Shown here one piece after another: positions 25,502 through 34,447 of a stretch of DNA of 49,503 nt. Source of the stretch: Enterobacter sichuanensis. GTDB lineage: Bacteria > Pseudomonadota > Gammaproteobacteria > Enterobacterales > Enterobacteriaceae. The notes under the pieces are model-generated. The model ran no database searches and was not told the origin of the DNA. It worked only from the letters and a program-made list of their open reading frames with translations. The stretch lies in assembly GCF_002939185.1 (NCBI RefSeq), contig NZ_POVL01000039.1, positions 1-49,503 on the forward strand. Direction: 5' to 3'. Every line of letters starts with the position of its first letter. Position 1 is the first letter of the stretch. A program made the position numbers and the translations under genes.

Positions 25502-26302
25502 TTATTCAAGGAACAGTTTGCGCAGATACTTCGGTACCGCGTTATCAGCGTTAGAACCAATCACTTCCAGTTCCGGGTGCAGATCTTTCAGACGCTGGTG
25601 CGCGTTCTGCATGATACAGCCCTTACCTGCCATTGATAGCATTTCGGCATCGTTCATGCCGTCACCAAAGGCGATACAATCTTTCAGCCCAAAGCCCAGA
25701 CGTTTCGCGACCGCTTCCAGGGCGTGGCCTTTGGAGACACCTCCCGCCATCACTTCCAGACAGGTCAGCGTTGAGAAGCTGACATTAACGCGATCGCCCC
25801 AGCGGGCGTTGATCGCCTGCTCCAGCGGGAGCAGCTCTTCATGGCTGTCGCAGGTGAAGAACACTTTACTGATGCCATCCGGCTCCAGCAGGCCTGGTTC
25901 ATACAGGGAGTAGTTGAATACCGCTTCTTTGAAGAAACGCATTTCATCCGGGCGATGGCGGTTCATGAACCAGTCGTCATCGCGATAAACGTTAGTGACG
26001 ATAGCCGGATTATTGTGCACCACACCGAACAGATCGGCAGCAATATCGCGATCCAGGTTGTGCGTAAAGATCAGATTGCCGTCGGTATCATGTACGCGCG
26101 CACCGTTGGAGGTGATCATGTACGATTTGATCTCAAGATTATCGCGGATCTGCCCCACGTCTACGTGGTGGCGGCCGGTGGCAAACACAAAGTTCACGCC
26201 CCGGGCAGTCAGCAGCTTTAAGGTCTCTTTCGCGTAAGGCGACAGGGTGTGGTCGGGGGAGAGCAGCGTGCCATCTAAATCAGATGCAACAACCTGGTAC
26301 AT
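25502..26302 (-). CDS. yigL: HAD-family phosphatase YigL
   Basis: Predicted 266 aa, equal to E. coli YigL, a Cof-type (class IIB) HAD phosphatase known to dephosphorylate pyridoxal phosphate and sugar phosphates; it is a target of SgrS sRNA during glucose-phosphate stress in Salmonella/E. coli. The nucleophile motif SDLDGTLL is at residues 7-14, the Lys is in GGVSKGHAL, and the metal motif is GDGMNDAEML. The frame is open further upstream into pldB, but MYQVVASDLDG is the family start. It lies 25 bp after pldB and is probably co-transcribed. Confidence 0.95.
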   Translation of the reverse strand: MYQVVASDLDGTLLSPDHTLSPYAKETLKLLTARGVNFVFATGRHHVDVGQIRDNLEIKSYMITSNGARVHDTDGNLIFTHNLDRDIAADLFGVVHNNPAIVTNVYRDDDWFMNRHRPDEMRFFKEAVFNYSLYEPGLLEPDGISKVFFTCDSHEELLPLEQAINARWGDRVNVSFSTLTCLEVMAGGVSKGHALEAVAKRLGFGLKDCIAFGDGMNDAEMLSMAGKGCIMQNAHQRLKDLHPELEVIGSNADNAVPKYLRKLFLE

Positions 26303-26327
26303 AGGAAAATTTAACCTCAATAGACAA

Positions 26328-27320
26328 TCAGTTATGCCGGTCGAAAAACTCGACGATGGCGTTAAGCGCGACTGAGCGCATAGCGTCCTTTTCAAAAAGG
26401 ATCTCATGGTACGCGCCGTTGATAACCAACGGTTTTCCCCCTTCACAAGGGTGGCCGGCGGCAGCGCGGAGTTCACAAAAGCGGTCATGCATGCGGTTAT
26501 CCACCACACGCTCTTCTTCAGCCTGAATCAGGAGGGTTGGCGTGTCATCATTCGCGACGCCTGCCAGAACCTGCTCACCGGCAAGGATCCCTTCACGTAC
26601 CCAGTGATATGTCGGGCCGCCCACGCGCAGGCGCGGCTCATCGGCATAAAAACGCAGGTTACGACGATAGCGCTGTCGGCTGTGCGTCAGGACGTTCATC
26701 GCAAAGGGCAATGCTCGCCAGCGCCCCGTTCCGATGGCATAGCCTTCCCGAATGCGCTGATGGCCCTCAGCCCAGTCGAGAATATGACGTACCATCCAGT
26801 CAGGAAAACGCATGACGATGCCATACATCGGCGCGGTGAGCGCAATGGCGTCGCACTGATGCGGGTGGCGCTGTAAGAACAGCGTTGAAATCGCACCGCC
26901 CATCGAGTGTGCCAGGATATAGCGCTTCCGCCAGGGGCCAGGCTCGACCTCCTGCTGCCAGAACGCGGCGAGATCGTCGACGTAATCACTGAAGTTATCC
27001 ACATGGCCGCGATGCGTGTCCGATAACAGGCGGCCGGAAAGCCCCTGCCCGCGATGGTCGATAATCAACACATCGAAGCCAAGATGGAACAGGTCATAGG
27101 CCAGTTCGGCGTATTTGACGTAGCTCTCGATACGCCCGGGGCAGACCACAATGACCCGGTCATTTTTCTTATCGCGAAAACGCACAAAGCGTACCGGAAT
27201 ATCACCGACACCCGTAAACTCATCTTCCTCACGCTGGCGCCAGAAATCGGTCAGCGGCCCCATGGAGAAAGCAGCAAATGCGTTTTCTCGTGTTTCCCAG
27301 TCCTTTTTCTGCTGAAACAT
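26328..27320 (-). CDS. pldB: Lysophospholipase L2 PldB
   Basis: Predicted 330 aa (E. coli 340; the C-terminal tail is shorter here). It is an inner-membrane-associated alpha/beta hydrolase that acts on lysophospholipids. The nucleophile elbow AHSMGGA and the upstream DHRGQGLSGR are typical of monoglyceride lipase-like enzymes; the His lies in GAYHEILFEKD. A GTG five codons upstream is possible (27335), but MFQQKKDWETRENAF matches the family start. It is divergent from rhtB and followed by yigL. Confidence 0.93.
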   Translation of the reverse strand: MFQQKKDWETRENAFAAFSMGPLTDFWRQREEDEFTGVGDIPVRFVRFRDKKNDRVIVVCPGRIESYVKYAELAYDLFHLGFDVLIIDHRGQGLSGRLLSDTHRGHVDNFSDYVDDLAAFWQQEVEPGPWRKRYILAHSMGGAISTLFLQRHPHQCDAIALTAPMYGIVMRFPDWMVRHILDWAEGHQRIREGYAIGTGRWRALPFAMNVLTHSRQRYRRNLRFYADEPRLRVGGPTYHWVREGILAGEQVLAGVANDDTPTLLIQAEEERVVDNRMHDRFCELRAAAGHPCEGGKPLVINGAYHEILFEKDAMRSVALNAIVEFFDRHN

Positions 27321-27429
27321 CGGGTTTCTACTCACCTAAGCCAAGGAATATCGTTTTTTCGTCACCGGTCACAAAATGACTCAACAATAGCGTATTGTGG
27401 CATAAAAACAGACGATTCGGGAGTTTCAA

Positions 27430-28050
27430 ATGACCTTCGAGTGGTGGTTCGCTTACCTGCTGACATCCATCATCCTTAGCCTTTCACCAGGCTCGGGCGC
27501 CATTAACACCATGACCACCTCCATTAATCACGGCTATCGCGGTGCGGCGGCGTCGATTGCTGGTTTGCAGGCCGGACTGGGCATTCACATCGTGCTGGTC
27601 GGGATTGGTCTGGGCACCCTGTTCTCCCGCTCGGTGCTGGCGTTTGAAGTACTGAAATGGGCCGGGGCAGCGTATCTGATCTGGCTGGGTATTCAGCAGT
27701 GGCGCGCGGCGGGCTCCATCAACCTGAACACGCTCGCGCAGACGCAAAATCGTGGCCATCTGTTTAAGCGTGCGGTGTTCGTTAACCTGACCAACCCGAA
27801 AAGCATCGTCTTCCTCGCCGCGCTGTTCCCGCAGTTTATCGTGCCGCATCAGCCCCAGGTGATGCAGTACGTGGTGCTGGGCGCGACCACCATTATCGTT
27901 GATATCATCGTGATGATTGGTTACGCGACGCTGGCGCAGCGAATTGCGGCATGGATTAAAGGGCCTAAACAGATGAAGGCCCTGAATAAGGTGTTTGGTT
28001 CGCTGTTCATGCTGGTTGGCGCGCTGCTTGCGTCAGCGCGTCACGCTTAG
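27430..28050 (+). CDS. rhtB: Homoserine/homoserine lactone efflux protein RhtB
   Basis: Predicted 206 aa, equal to E. coli RhtB. It is a LysE/RhtB-family exporter with about six membrane spans; the family segment [22 protein letters not shown] follows the first span and [20 protein letters not shown] is the second signature. It exports homoserine and homoserine lactone. A GGGAG box lies 6 nt before the ATG. Its stop overlaps the rhtC stop by 4 nt. Confidence 0.96.
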   Translation: MTFEWWFAYLLTSIILSLSPGSGAINTMTTSINHGYRGAAASIAGLQAGLGIHIVLVGIGLGTLFSRSVLAFEVLKWAGAAYLIWLGIQQWRAAGSINLNTLAQTQNRGHLFKRAVFVNLTNPKSIVFLAALFPQFIVPHQPQVMQYVVLGATTIIVDIIVMIGYATLAQRIAAWIKGPKQMKALNKVFGSLFMLVGALLASARHA

Positions 28051-28667
28051 CGAGAAATGATGAGATGAATACCGAAGCCGGCGAACAGCGCGCCGGCGAA
28101 GCCGTCAATCCACTTCGCGATGCGCTGGTAGCCACGGCGCATCGCCGGTAAGGCAAACAGGCTCGCCACGATGGTGAACCAGGCAAACGTCTCAACCACG
28201 ATCAGCAGGAAGATCCCCCAGCGTGCGCCCGCGCCAACGCTGTCGCCGACAAAGAGCGAGAAGACAGAGCCGAAATAGATAATCGCTTTCGGGTTCGCCA
28301 GGTTGGTCAGCAGACCTTTTACAAAACTGCGGCCGCCCGTTGCCAGCTCAATCTTTGGCTCTTGCGGTTTTTTCTCTTCTTTCTTCAGCGCCCCGCGCAG
28401 CATCTGGTAGCCCATCCAGCACAGATACAGGCCACCGCCAACCATAATGATGTTATGCAGCCAGGCCATTTTCGCCAGAATCAGGTTCAGGCCAAGCAGC
28501 GCCACCGCCGCCCAGACCATAACGCCCATGGTGATACCCAGCACGCCCATCATCGCCTCTTTGCGGGAGCGGCTGACCGCGGTTTGTGATACGAAGAAGA
28601 AGTCAGGGCCCGGGCTCATCAGCGCAACGATGTGCACTAACGCCACGGTGAGAAATAGCATTAACAT
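28047..28667 (-). CDS. rhtC: Threonine efflux protein RhtC
   Basis: Predicted 206 aa, equal to E. coli RhtC. It is a paralogue of RhtB in the same LysE superfamily, with the signatures [22 protein letters not shown] and [18 protein letters not shown]. It exports threonine. It is convergent with rhtB (the two stop codons overlap) and lies 61 bp downstream of recQ on the same strand. Confidence 0.96.
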   Translation of the reverse strand: MLMLFLTVALVHIVALMSPGPDFFFVSQTAVSRSRKEAMMGVLGITMGVMVWAAVALLGLNLILAKMAWLHNIIMVGGGLYLCWMGYQMLRGALKKEEKKPQEPKIELATGGRSFVKGLLTNLANPKAIIYFGSVFSLFVGDSVGAGARWGIFLLIVVETFAWFTIVASLFALPAMRRGYQRIAKWIDGFAGALFAGFGIHLIISR

Positions 28668-28728
28668 AATTCGCTCGCGGGGAAATAATTCAGTGAGTCA
28701 CCATCCTGGCACTTTTTCGCCCGGCTGA

Positions 28729-30558
28729 CTACTCCTCATCATCACCGTCAGCATGGGAACGGATAAGCGCCATAAACTCCTTACCAAAACGCTCCAGCTT
28801 GCGCGTGCCAACGCCGTTAACGCTGAGCATTTCGCTGGCGCTCAGCGGCATCTGTTCGGCCATCTCGATCAGCGTCGCGTCGTTGAACACCACGTAAGGC
28901 GGGATGTTTTCTTCATCGGCGATGGCTTTACGCAGCTTGCGCAGTTTGGCAAACAGCTTGCGGTCGTAGTTGCCGCCGTACGATTTTTGCATCACTCGCG
29001 GCTTCAGGGCGATAACGCGCGGCACGGCAAGCTTCAGTTCAACGTCCCCCCTCAGCACCGGGCGCGCGGCTTCGGTGAGCTGAAGCGCGGAGTGCTGGGC
29101 GATGTTCTGTGTGGCAAAACCGAGGTGAATCAGCTGACGAATAATGCTGACCCAGTGCTCGTGACTCTGATCCTTGCCAATACCGTAGACCGGCAGCTTG
29201 TCGTGGCCCATATCTCGGATACGCTGGTTATTGGCACCACGCAGCACTTCCACCACGTAGCCCATCCCGAAGCGCTGATTCACACGATAAATGGTCGAGA
29301 GCGCCTTACGCGCGTCCATCAGACCATCGTACTGTTTCGGCGGATCGAGGCAAATATCGCAGTTGCCACACGGCTCCTGTCGCCCTTCACCAAAGTAGTT
29401 GAGCAGCACCAGGCGACGGCAGGTTTGCGCTTCGGCAAACGCGCCCATCGCGTTGAGCTTGTGCCGTTCGATATCCTGCAGCTGTCCCTGCGGCTTCTCT
29501 TCCAGGCAGCGGCGCAGCCACGCCATATCAGCCGGATCGTAGAACAGCATCGCTTCCGCAGGCAGACCGTCACGCCCGGCGCGACCGGTTTCCTGATAGT
29601 AGGATTCGATATTGCGTGGAATGTCGAAGTGCACCACAAAGCGCACGTTTGGCTTGTTGATCCCCATGCCGAACGCCACCGTCGCCACCACAATCTGCAG
29701 GTCGTCGCGCTGGAATTTTTCCTGCACGTCGGCGCGGATGTGGTTTTCCAGCCCGGCATGGTAAGCCGCCGCGCTAAAGCCGCGGTTTTGCAGGCGCGCG
29801 GCGGTGTCCTCCACCTTCGCACGGCTGTTGCAGTAGATGATGCCGGACTTGCCGCGCTGCTCCTGCACGTAGCGTAAAAGCTGATCCAGCGGCTTGAATT
29901 TTTCCATCAGCATATAGCGGATGTTGGGGCGGTCGAAGCTGCTGACCTGAATATAGGGGTCGTTCAGCCCCAGCAGGCGAACAATATCCAGACGGGTAGT
30001 GTCATCTGCCGTGGCGGTAAGCGCCATAAACGGCAGCTCGGGGAAGCGCTGACGCAGCTGACCGAGTGCGGCGTATTCCGGACGGAAATCGTGTCCCCAC
30101 TGGGAGATACAGTGCGCTTCATCCACCGCCAGCAGCACCGGGTTCCAGTGCGCGAGATGGTCGAGGAAGTTATCCAGCATCAGGCGTTCGGGCGCGATAT
30201 ACAGCAGGCGGATCTGCCCGGTGCGGCACCCGGCCATCACTTCCTGCTGCTGCTCGCGGGATTGCGTGGAGTTAAGGCAGGCCGCCGCCACGCCGTTAGC
30301 GAGCAGCTGGTCCACCTGGTCTTTCATCAGCGAAATCAGGGGCGATACCACCACCGTCAGGCCGTTAAGCACCAGCGCGGGCACCTGATAACAGAGCGAT
30401 TTACCGCCGCCGGTTGGCATCACCACCAGGCAGTCGCGGCCTTCCAGCACCGTTTCAATGATGGTTTCCTGGCCAGGGCGGAACTGCTGGTAGCCAAAGG
30501 TTTCATGCAAAACCTGTTTAGCCAGCGACTCCTGATTCAATACTTCCGCCTGCGCCAC
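28729..30558 (-). CDS. recQ: ATP-dependent DNA helicase RecQ
   Basis: Predicted 609 aa from a GTG start, equal to E. coli RecQ. It is an SF2 3'-5' helicase of the RecF pathway. Walker A MPTGGGKSLCYQ, the DEAH box in AVDEAHCISQWGHDFRPEY, and motif VI QETGRAGRDG are present; a zinc site (CRRLVLLNYFGEGRQEPCGNCDIC), winged helix and C-terminal HRDC domain complete the family layout. The frame stays open upstream across the pldA terminator; GTG 30558 preceded by GGGG gives the family start AQAEVL. The 5' end lies close to pldA. Confidence 0.95.
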   Translation of the reverse strand: MAQAEVLNQESLAKQVLHETFGYQQFRPGQETIIETVLEGRDCLVVMPTGGGKSLCYQVPALVLNGLTVVVSPLISLMKDQVDQLLANGVAAACLNSTQSREQQQEVMAGCRTGQIRLLYIAPERLMLDNFLDHLAHWNPVLLAVDEAHCISQWGHDFRPEYAALGQLRQRFPELPFMALTATADDTTRLDIVRLLGLNDPYIQVSSFDRPNIRYMLMEKFKPLDQLLRYVQEQRGKSGIIYCNSRAKVEDTAARLQNRGFSAAAYHAGLENHIRADVQEKFQRDDLQIVVATVAFGMGINKPNVRFVVHFDIPRNIESYYQETGRAGRDGLPAEAMLFYDPADMAWLRRCLEEKPQGQLQDIERHKLNAMGAFAEAQTCRRLVLLNYFGEGRQEPCGNCDICLDPPKQYDGLMDARKALSTIYRVNQRFGMGYVVEVLRGANNQRIRDMGHDKLPVYGIGKDQSHEHWVSIIRQLIHLGFATQNIAQHSALQLTEAARPVLRGDVELKLAVPRVIALKPRVMQKSYGGNYDRKLFAKLRKLRKAIADEENIPPYVVFNDATLIEMAEQMPLSASEMLSVNGVGTRKLERFGKEFMALIRSHADGDDEE

Positions 30559-30574
30559 ATTAACCCCATCTGCG

Positions 30575-30606
30575 AAAAATAAAACAGGCGCTATTTTCAG
30601 CGCCTG
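30575..30606 (-). terminator. Intrinsic terminator of pldA
   Basis: On the minus strand CAGGCGCT pairs with AGCGCCTG (30599-30606 with 30585-30592) followed by TTTTATTTTT. It sits between the pldA stop and the recQ start, so recQ probably needs its own promoter or read-through. Confidence 0.88.
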
Positions 30607-30648
30607 AGAGAGAAACTTCAACGTTTAACGCAAAAACATTCGAGCTGC

Positions 30649-31518
30649 CTAGAGAATGTCGTTCAGCATCACGCCCACGCCGACACGGGTCTGGTTGAAG
30701 TTATAGTCGATAAGCGACTCGCCGTAACCGCTGTAGACCTGCGTATAGATACGCACGTGCTTCGTCATTGGGTAGCTTAAGCCCACTTCCGCACCGCCGT
30801 AACCGGTGTTCCAGTTATACTGGCCCTTCGCGCTCAGCACGGCATCGCCCAGCTGATAGCCGACTTTAAGCTGGTAGTAGCCCATGTATTTGGTGATGTC
30901 CGGGTTGTCATCGGTTTCGCCCACCACATACCACGGCTTCACCTCCACCATCCAGTTGCCGTTCTGCGCCATCAGGCGCGTATAGGCGCGGTTCCAGCTA
31001 CGGGAAGTCGGGTCGGAACGGCCATTAGAATCATGGTTAAAGCCCACTTCGACGTCACGCAGTGTCCAGCCCGCAAACTCATAATCCGTTGCAAAACCGA
31101 GGAACAGCTGTGGCTCATAGTTGGTTTCACGGAACGGGGAGGACTCTCCGCTGTTAGAGAGCTGCCACCAGGATTTCTGCGTGTAAGACGCGCCCAGCAC
31201 CGAGTTCGGCCCCAGAATGCCGCGCCAGAACGGGAAGGCCAGGCTGAGCTGGAACTTCACCTCATCTTTACGCGCATTATCAGACCAGTTATAGGAGCTT
31301 ATCGCCTCTTTGTTGAGGTCGCTGGTCTGGGTGTAAATCACGTAGTTGGCGTCATACGGATAGAGCGTGAACGGATTGTCATGCTCCTGAAGTAGGTTGG
31401 CGATAATGCTGCCGTGAACGGCAGGTTTGTCATGCACCTCTTTGATCGTCGCTTCCTGCGCATACGCTGTGAGGGGCAGCGAAACCGCCGCCAGTAACCA
31501 GGCCAGATACGTCCGCAT
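30649..31518 (-). CDS. pldA: Outer-membrane phospholipase A PldA
   Basis: Predicted 289 aa, equal to E. coli OmPlA. A signal peptide of 20 residues ending in AYA|QEA is followed by a 12-strand beta-barrel. The catalytic residues lie in GFNHDSNGRSDPTSRSWNR (His, Ser and the later Asn). The enzyme is a Ca2+-dependent dimer that hydrolyses phospholipids mislocated to the outer leaflet. It is divergent from yigI, and its own terminator follows. Confidence 0.97.
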   Translation of the reverse strand: MRTYLAWLLAAVSLPLTAYAQEATIKEVHDKPAVHGSIIANLLQEHDNPFTLYPYDANYVIYTQTSDLNKEAISSYNWSDNARKDEVKFQLSLAFPFWRGILGPNSVLGASYTQKSWWQLSNSGESSPFRETNYEPQLFLGFATDYEFAGWTLRDVEVGFNHDSNGRSDPTSRSWNRAYTRLMAQNGNWMVEVKPWYVVGETDDNPDITKYMGYYQLKVGYQLGDAVLSAKGQYNWNTGYGGAEVGLSYPMTKHVRIYTQVYSGYGESLIDYNFNQTRVGVGVMLNDIL

Positions 31519-31681
31519 CGGTGGTGTTCTCCTGCAAAAGAGTAAATTTCGTTGAATAGTTATGTGGCAGTCATTCTACAGACTTCTGCGACAACTGCTG
31601 CATCCTCGTTTCTGAAAGTGGAATTCCTTATTGCTGAGGCATAAAATCAACATTTCATTAACAATAAGGATGTGATGCCTC

Positions 31682-32149
31682 ATGTCAGCCATGCTTACCG
31701 CCGATGAAGTGTTAAAACTCGTGGGCGAGATTTTTGTTTACCATATGCCGTTTAACCGTGCGCTGGGACTGGAGCTGGAGCGTTATGAAAAGGACTTTGC
31801 CCAGCTGAGTTTCAACAACCAGCCGATGATGGTGGGTAACTGGGCGCAAAGTATTTTACACGGCGGGGTGATTGCCTCCGCGCTGGACGTCGCGGCAGGC
31901 CTGGTCTGTGTGGGCAGCACGCTGACCCGCCATGACACCATCAACGAAGACGAACTTCGCCAGCGTCTGGCACGCATGGGCACTATCGACTTACGCGTTG
32001 ACTATCTTCGCCCGGGGCGCGGAAATCGCTTTACCTGTACCAGCAGCCTGCTGCGCGCGGGCAACAAAGTTGCCGTGGCACGCGTTGAATTACACAACGA
32101 GGAACAGGTCTATATCGCCAGCGCAACTGCCACTTATATGGTGGGTTGA
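31682..32149 (+). CDS. yigI: Hotdog-fold acyl-CoA thioesterase YigI
   Basis: Predicted 155 aa, equal to E. coli YigI. It is a PaaI-like hotdog thioesterase; the helix motif [21 protein letters not shown] is the family active-site region. E. coli YigI is reported as a thioesterase for medium- and long-chain acyl-CoAs. AAGGATG lies upstream of the ATG at a rather long spacing. It is divergent from pldA and 51 bp before rarD. Confidence 0.93.
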   Translation: MSAMLTADEVLKLVGEIFVYHMPFNRALGLELERYEKDFAQLSFNNQPMMVGNWAQSILHGGVIASALDVAAGLVCVGSTLTRHDTINEDELRQRLARMGTIDLRVDYLRPGRGNRFTCTSSLLRAGNKVAVARVELHNEEQVYIASATATYMVG

Positions 32150-32200
32150 GGCTGCAAAATCGGGTAAAATTATTTCACTTTTTTGTAACGGATTTTCCCG

Positions 32201-33097
32201 ATGGATGCTAAACAGACGCGGCAGGGCGTTTTACTCGCCCTTGCCGCTTATTTTATTTGGGGTATCGCCCCGGCGTATTTCAAGCTTATCGCCGACGTTC
32301 CGGCCGATGAGATCCTGACTCACCGCGTCATCTGGTCGTTCTTCTTTATGATTGCGCTGATGAGCCTCAGCCGTCAGTGGTCAGGCGTCAAAACGCTGCT
32401 GCAAACCCCGAAGAAGATTTTCCTGCTGGCGCTCTCTGCCGTGCTGATCGGCGGTAACTGGCTGCTGTTTATCTGGGCAGTGAATAACCACCACATGCTC
32501 GAAGCGAGTCTGGGGTACTTCATTAACCCGCTGGTGAATATTGTGCTGGGGATGATTTTCCTCGGCGAGCGCTTCCGACGTATGCAGTGGGTGGCCGTCA
32601 TTCTGGCCTTCTGCGGCGTGATGGTACAGCTCTGGACCTTCGGCTCGTTGCCGATTATTGCCCTCGGCCTGGCGTTCAGCTTTGCCTTTTATGGCCTGGT
32701 GCGTAAAAAGATAGCTGTCGAAGCACAAACCGGCATGCTGTTTGAAACCCTGTGGCTGCTGCCGGTTGCGGCGATTTATCTTTTCGGCATCGCCGACAGC
32801 CCGACCAGCCATATGGGCAGCAACCCGTGGTCGCTGAATCTGATGCTGATGGCGGCAGGTGTGGTAACGACGATCCCACTGCTGTGCTTCACCGGTGCGG
32901 CGACGCGCCTGCGTCTCTCTACCCTGGGCTTCTTCCAGTATATTGGCCCGACGCTGATGTTCCTGCTGGCGGTGGTGTTTTACGGTGAAGTGCCGGGTGC
33001 GGATAAAATGGTGACGTTCGCTTTTATCTGGGTGGCGCTGGCGATTTTTGTCGCCGATGCGATTTACACCCAGCGCAGGGCCCGCAAAGGAATGTAG
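32201..33097 (+). CDS. rarD: EamA-family transporter RarD
   Basis: Predicted 298 aa (E. coli 296). It is a ten-span drug/metabolite-type permease with two EamA halves; the signatures AAYFIWGIAPAYFKLI and LGYFINPLVNIVLGMIFLGERF are clear. Its name comes from a chloramphenicol-sensitivity annotation, and the substrate is not established. It follows yigI on the same strand. Confidence 0.92.
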   Translation: MDAKQTRQGVLLALAAYFIWGIAPAYFKLIADVPADEILTHRVIWSFFFMIALMSLSRQWSGVKTLLQTPKKIFLLALSAVLIGGNWLLFIWAVNNHHMLEASLGYFINPLVNIVLGMIFLGERFRRMQWVAVILAFCGVMVQLWTFGSLPIIALGLAFSFAFYGLVRKKIAVEAQTGMLFETLWLLPVAAIYLFGIADSPTSHMGSNPWSLNLMLMAAGVVTTIPLLCFTGAATRLRLSTLGFFQYIGPTLMFLLAVVFYGEVPGADKMVTFAFIWVALAIFVADAIYTQRRARKGM

Positions 33098-33104
33098 GTG
33101 TTTT

Positions 33105-33134
33105 GTAGGGCGGGTAAGCGCAGCGCTACCCGCC
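33105..33134. repeat. Single REP unit between rarD and corA
   Basis: GTAGGGCGGGTAAGCGCAGC and the complementary end GCTACCCGCC form an imperfect palindrome with the REP hallmark (CGGGTAAGCGCAGCG). It fills the gap between the convergent rarD and corA stops. Confidence 0.8.
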
Positions 33135-33140
33135 AGATGT

Positions 33141-34091
33141 TTACAGCCAGTTACGACGCTTAAAGTACAGATACGGCGCTAGCCCGGCGAGGATCATAAA
33201 GATAATCGCCCCCGGGTAACCAAAGCTCCACTTCAGCTCCGGCATAAACTCAAAGTTCATCCCGTAGCTGGAGGCCACCAGCGTCGGCGGCAGGAACACC
33301 ACGGATACCACCGAGAAGATCTTGATGATGCGGTTCTGCTCGATGTTGATAAAGCCCATCGCCGCCTGCATCAGGAAGTTGACCTTCTGGAACAGGGATT
33401 CGTTGTGCGGCAGCAGAGATTCGATATCGCGCAGGATCTCCCGCGCCTGCTCCAGCTGGCCGCCCGGCAGACGCGCCTTGCGCACCAGGAAGTTCAGCGC
33501 GCGCTGGGTATCCATCAGACACAAACGCACTTTCCAGCCGATATCTTCCAGCTCCGCCAGGGTGGAGAGCGCTTCGTCGTACTCATCGCCCTGATGGCCT
33601 TCCATGATGACACGGCTCAGCTTTTCCAGATCGCTGTAGATGTTTTCAATCTCGTCCGCCAGCTGTTCAATTTTGGTCTCGAACAGGTCGAGCAGCAGCT
33701 CCCAGGCATTACCGTCATTTAATGGCTGGCTGCGGGCGCGCATGCGGTAGAGACGGAATGCCGGCAGCTCACGCTCGCGCAGGGTAAACAGGCGGCCATC
33801 ACGAATGGTAAACGCCACGGTGGAGTTTCCCGCGTGGTCTTCGGCATCTTCAAAGAAGAAGAAAGAGTGAATGTGCAAACCGTCTTCGTCTTCAAAAAAA
33901 CGCGCAGATGCTTCGATGTCTTCCAGTTCCGGGCGTGTCGCCAGGCTTTGTCCCAGCTCAGATTGTACGCGAAGGCGTTCATCGTCGTCCGGCTCGACCA
34001 GATCCACCCATACGGCATCAATGAGGGGCTGTGACTCTTCGGCTTCAAGCCGCGTCAGTCGGTTATTTTCGAGTTGAAATGCGCTCAACAT
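33141..34091 (-). CDS. corA: Magnesium/cobalt channel CorA
   Basis: Predicted 316 aa, equal to E. coli CorA. It is a pentameric Mg2+ channel: a large N-terminal cytosolic domain with a long stalk helix, then two C-terminal membrane helices joined by the signature loop YGMN (in [14 protein letters not shown]). An in-frame start 16 codons earlier would add a non-family leader; [11 protein letters not shown] is preceded by GGGAG. It has a long leader (about 230 nt) carrying a small ORF, see 34242-34298. Confidence 0.97.
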   Translation of the reverse strand: MLSAFQLENNRLTRLEAEESQPLIDAVWVDLVEPDDDERLRVQSELGQSLATRPELEDIEASARFFEDEDGLHIHSFFFFEDAEDHAGNSTVAFTIRDGRLFTLRERELPAFRLYRMRARSQPLNDGNAWELLLDLFETKIEQLADEIENIYSDLEKLSRVIMEGHQGDEYDEALSTLAELEDIGWKVRLCLMDTQRALNFLVRKARLPGGQLEQAREILRDIESLLPHNESLFQKVNFLMQAAMGFINIEQNRIIKIFSVVSVVFLPPTLVASSYGMNFEFMPELKWSFGYPGAIIFMILAGLAPYLYFKRRNWL

Positions 34092-34241
34092 GACCGGGAC
34101 TCCCAATGCAAAAAAAATCGGACAGTTCGGTGGGCACACAGAAACAAATTGGGTTTCAGACCATTAAACAGCCTGACTCAGCGCGACGGGAATAATGCAG
34201 TCGCTGACAACCACTAAGGCCATCAGCAAGAGGAGATAGCC

Positions 34242-34298
34242 TTAGGAGTTGTTCCTGGATGACAGGGAATTGAGCCAGTATCTACTGGGTGTGTCCAA
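34242..34298 (-). CDS. corL: corA leader peptide (corL-like ORF)
   Basis: An 18-codon frame MDTPSRYWLNSLSSRNNS runs from a TTG (34298) to TAA, preceded by an AGAGGA box (34307-34312 region) with 8-nt spacing. It lies inside the inferred corA leader. In Salmonella, translation of a short leader ORF, corL, controls Rho-dependent termination within the corA leader; this frame has the right position and ribosome site to be its equivalent. The start codon is inferred; coding use is not proven. Confidence 0.6.
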   Translation of the reverse strand: MDTPSRYWLNSLSSRNNS

Positions 34299-34323
34299 GG
34301 CGAATGTCCTCTTAGCGTAATCG

Positions 34324-34360
34324 TGCGCGCATGTTACGCCAGCTATAACTGTGGCGTCAA
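34324..34360 (-). promoter_or_regulatory. Candidate corA promoter
   Basis: On the minus strand TTGACG (34355-34360), an 18-bp spacer and TAACAT (34331-34336) form a plausible sigma-70 promoter. A start near 34324 gives a leader of about 233 nt before corA, containing the small ORF at 34242-34298. The rest of the 356-bp corA-uvrD gap holds no other gene that I can support. Confidence 0.65.
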
Positions 34361-34447
34361 CACGCAACGGAACGCTGAAGGGCATTAATTGACCTTCAAC
34401 GTATAAGGTTAGCAGATTATTACAAAATAATGATATTTTTCTGAATC

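Noticed and set aside
28753..29877. A 374-codon open frame on the plus strand opposite recQ
   Set aside because: It mirrors the codon structure of recQ, has no family resemblance and no ribosome site; long antisense frames are common in GC-rich coding DNA. The same applies to 2764-3726 (opposite pepQ), 44939-46114 (opposite hemD/hemX) and 46429-47538 (opposite hemY).
30559..30621. N-terminal extension of RecQ by 21 residues from an ATG at 30621
   Set aside because: The extension crosses the pldA terminator and lacks similarity to RecQ; the GTG at 30558 gives the exact family length.
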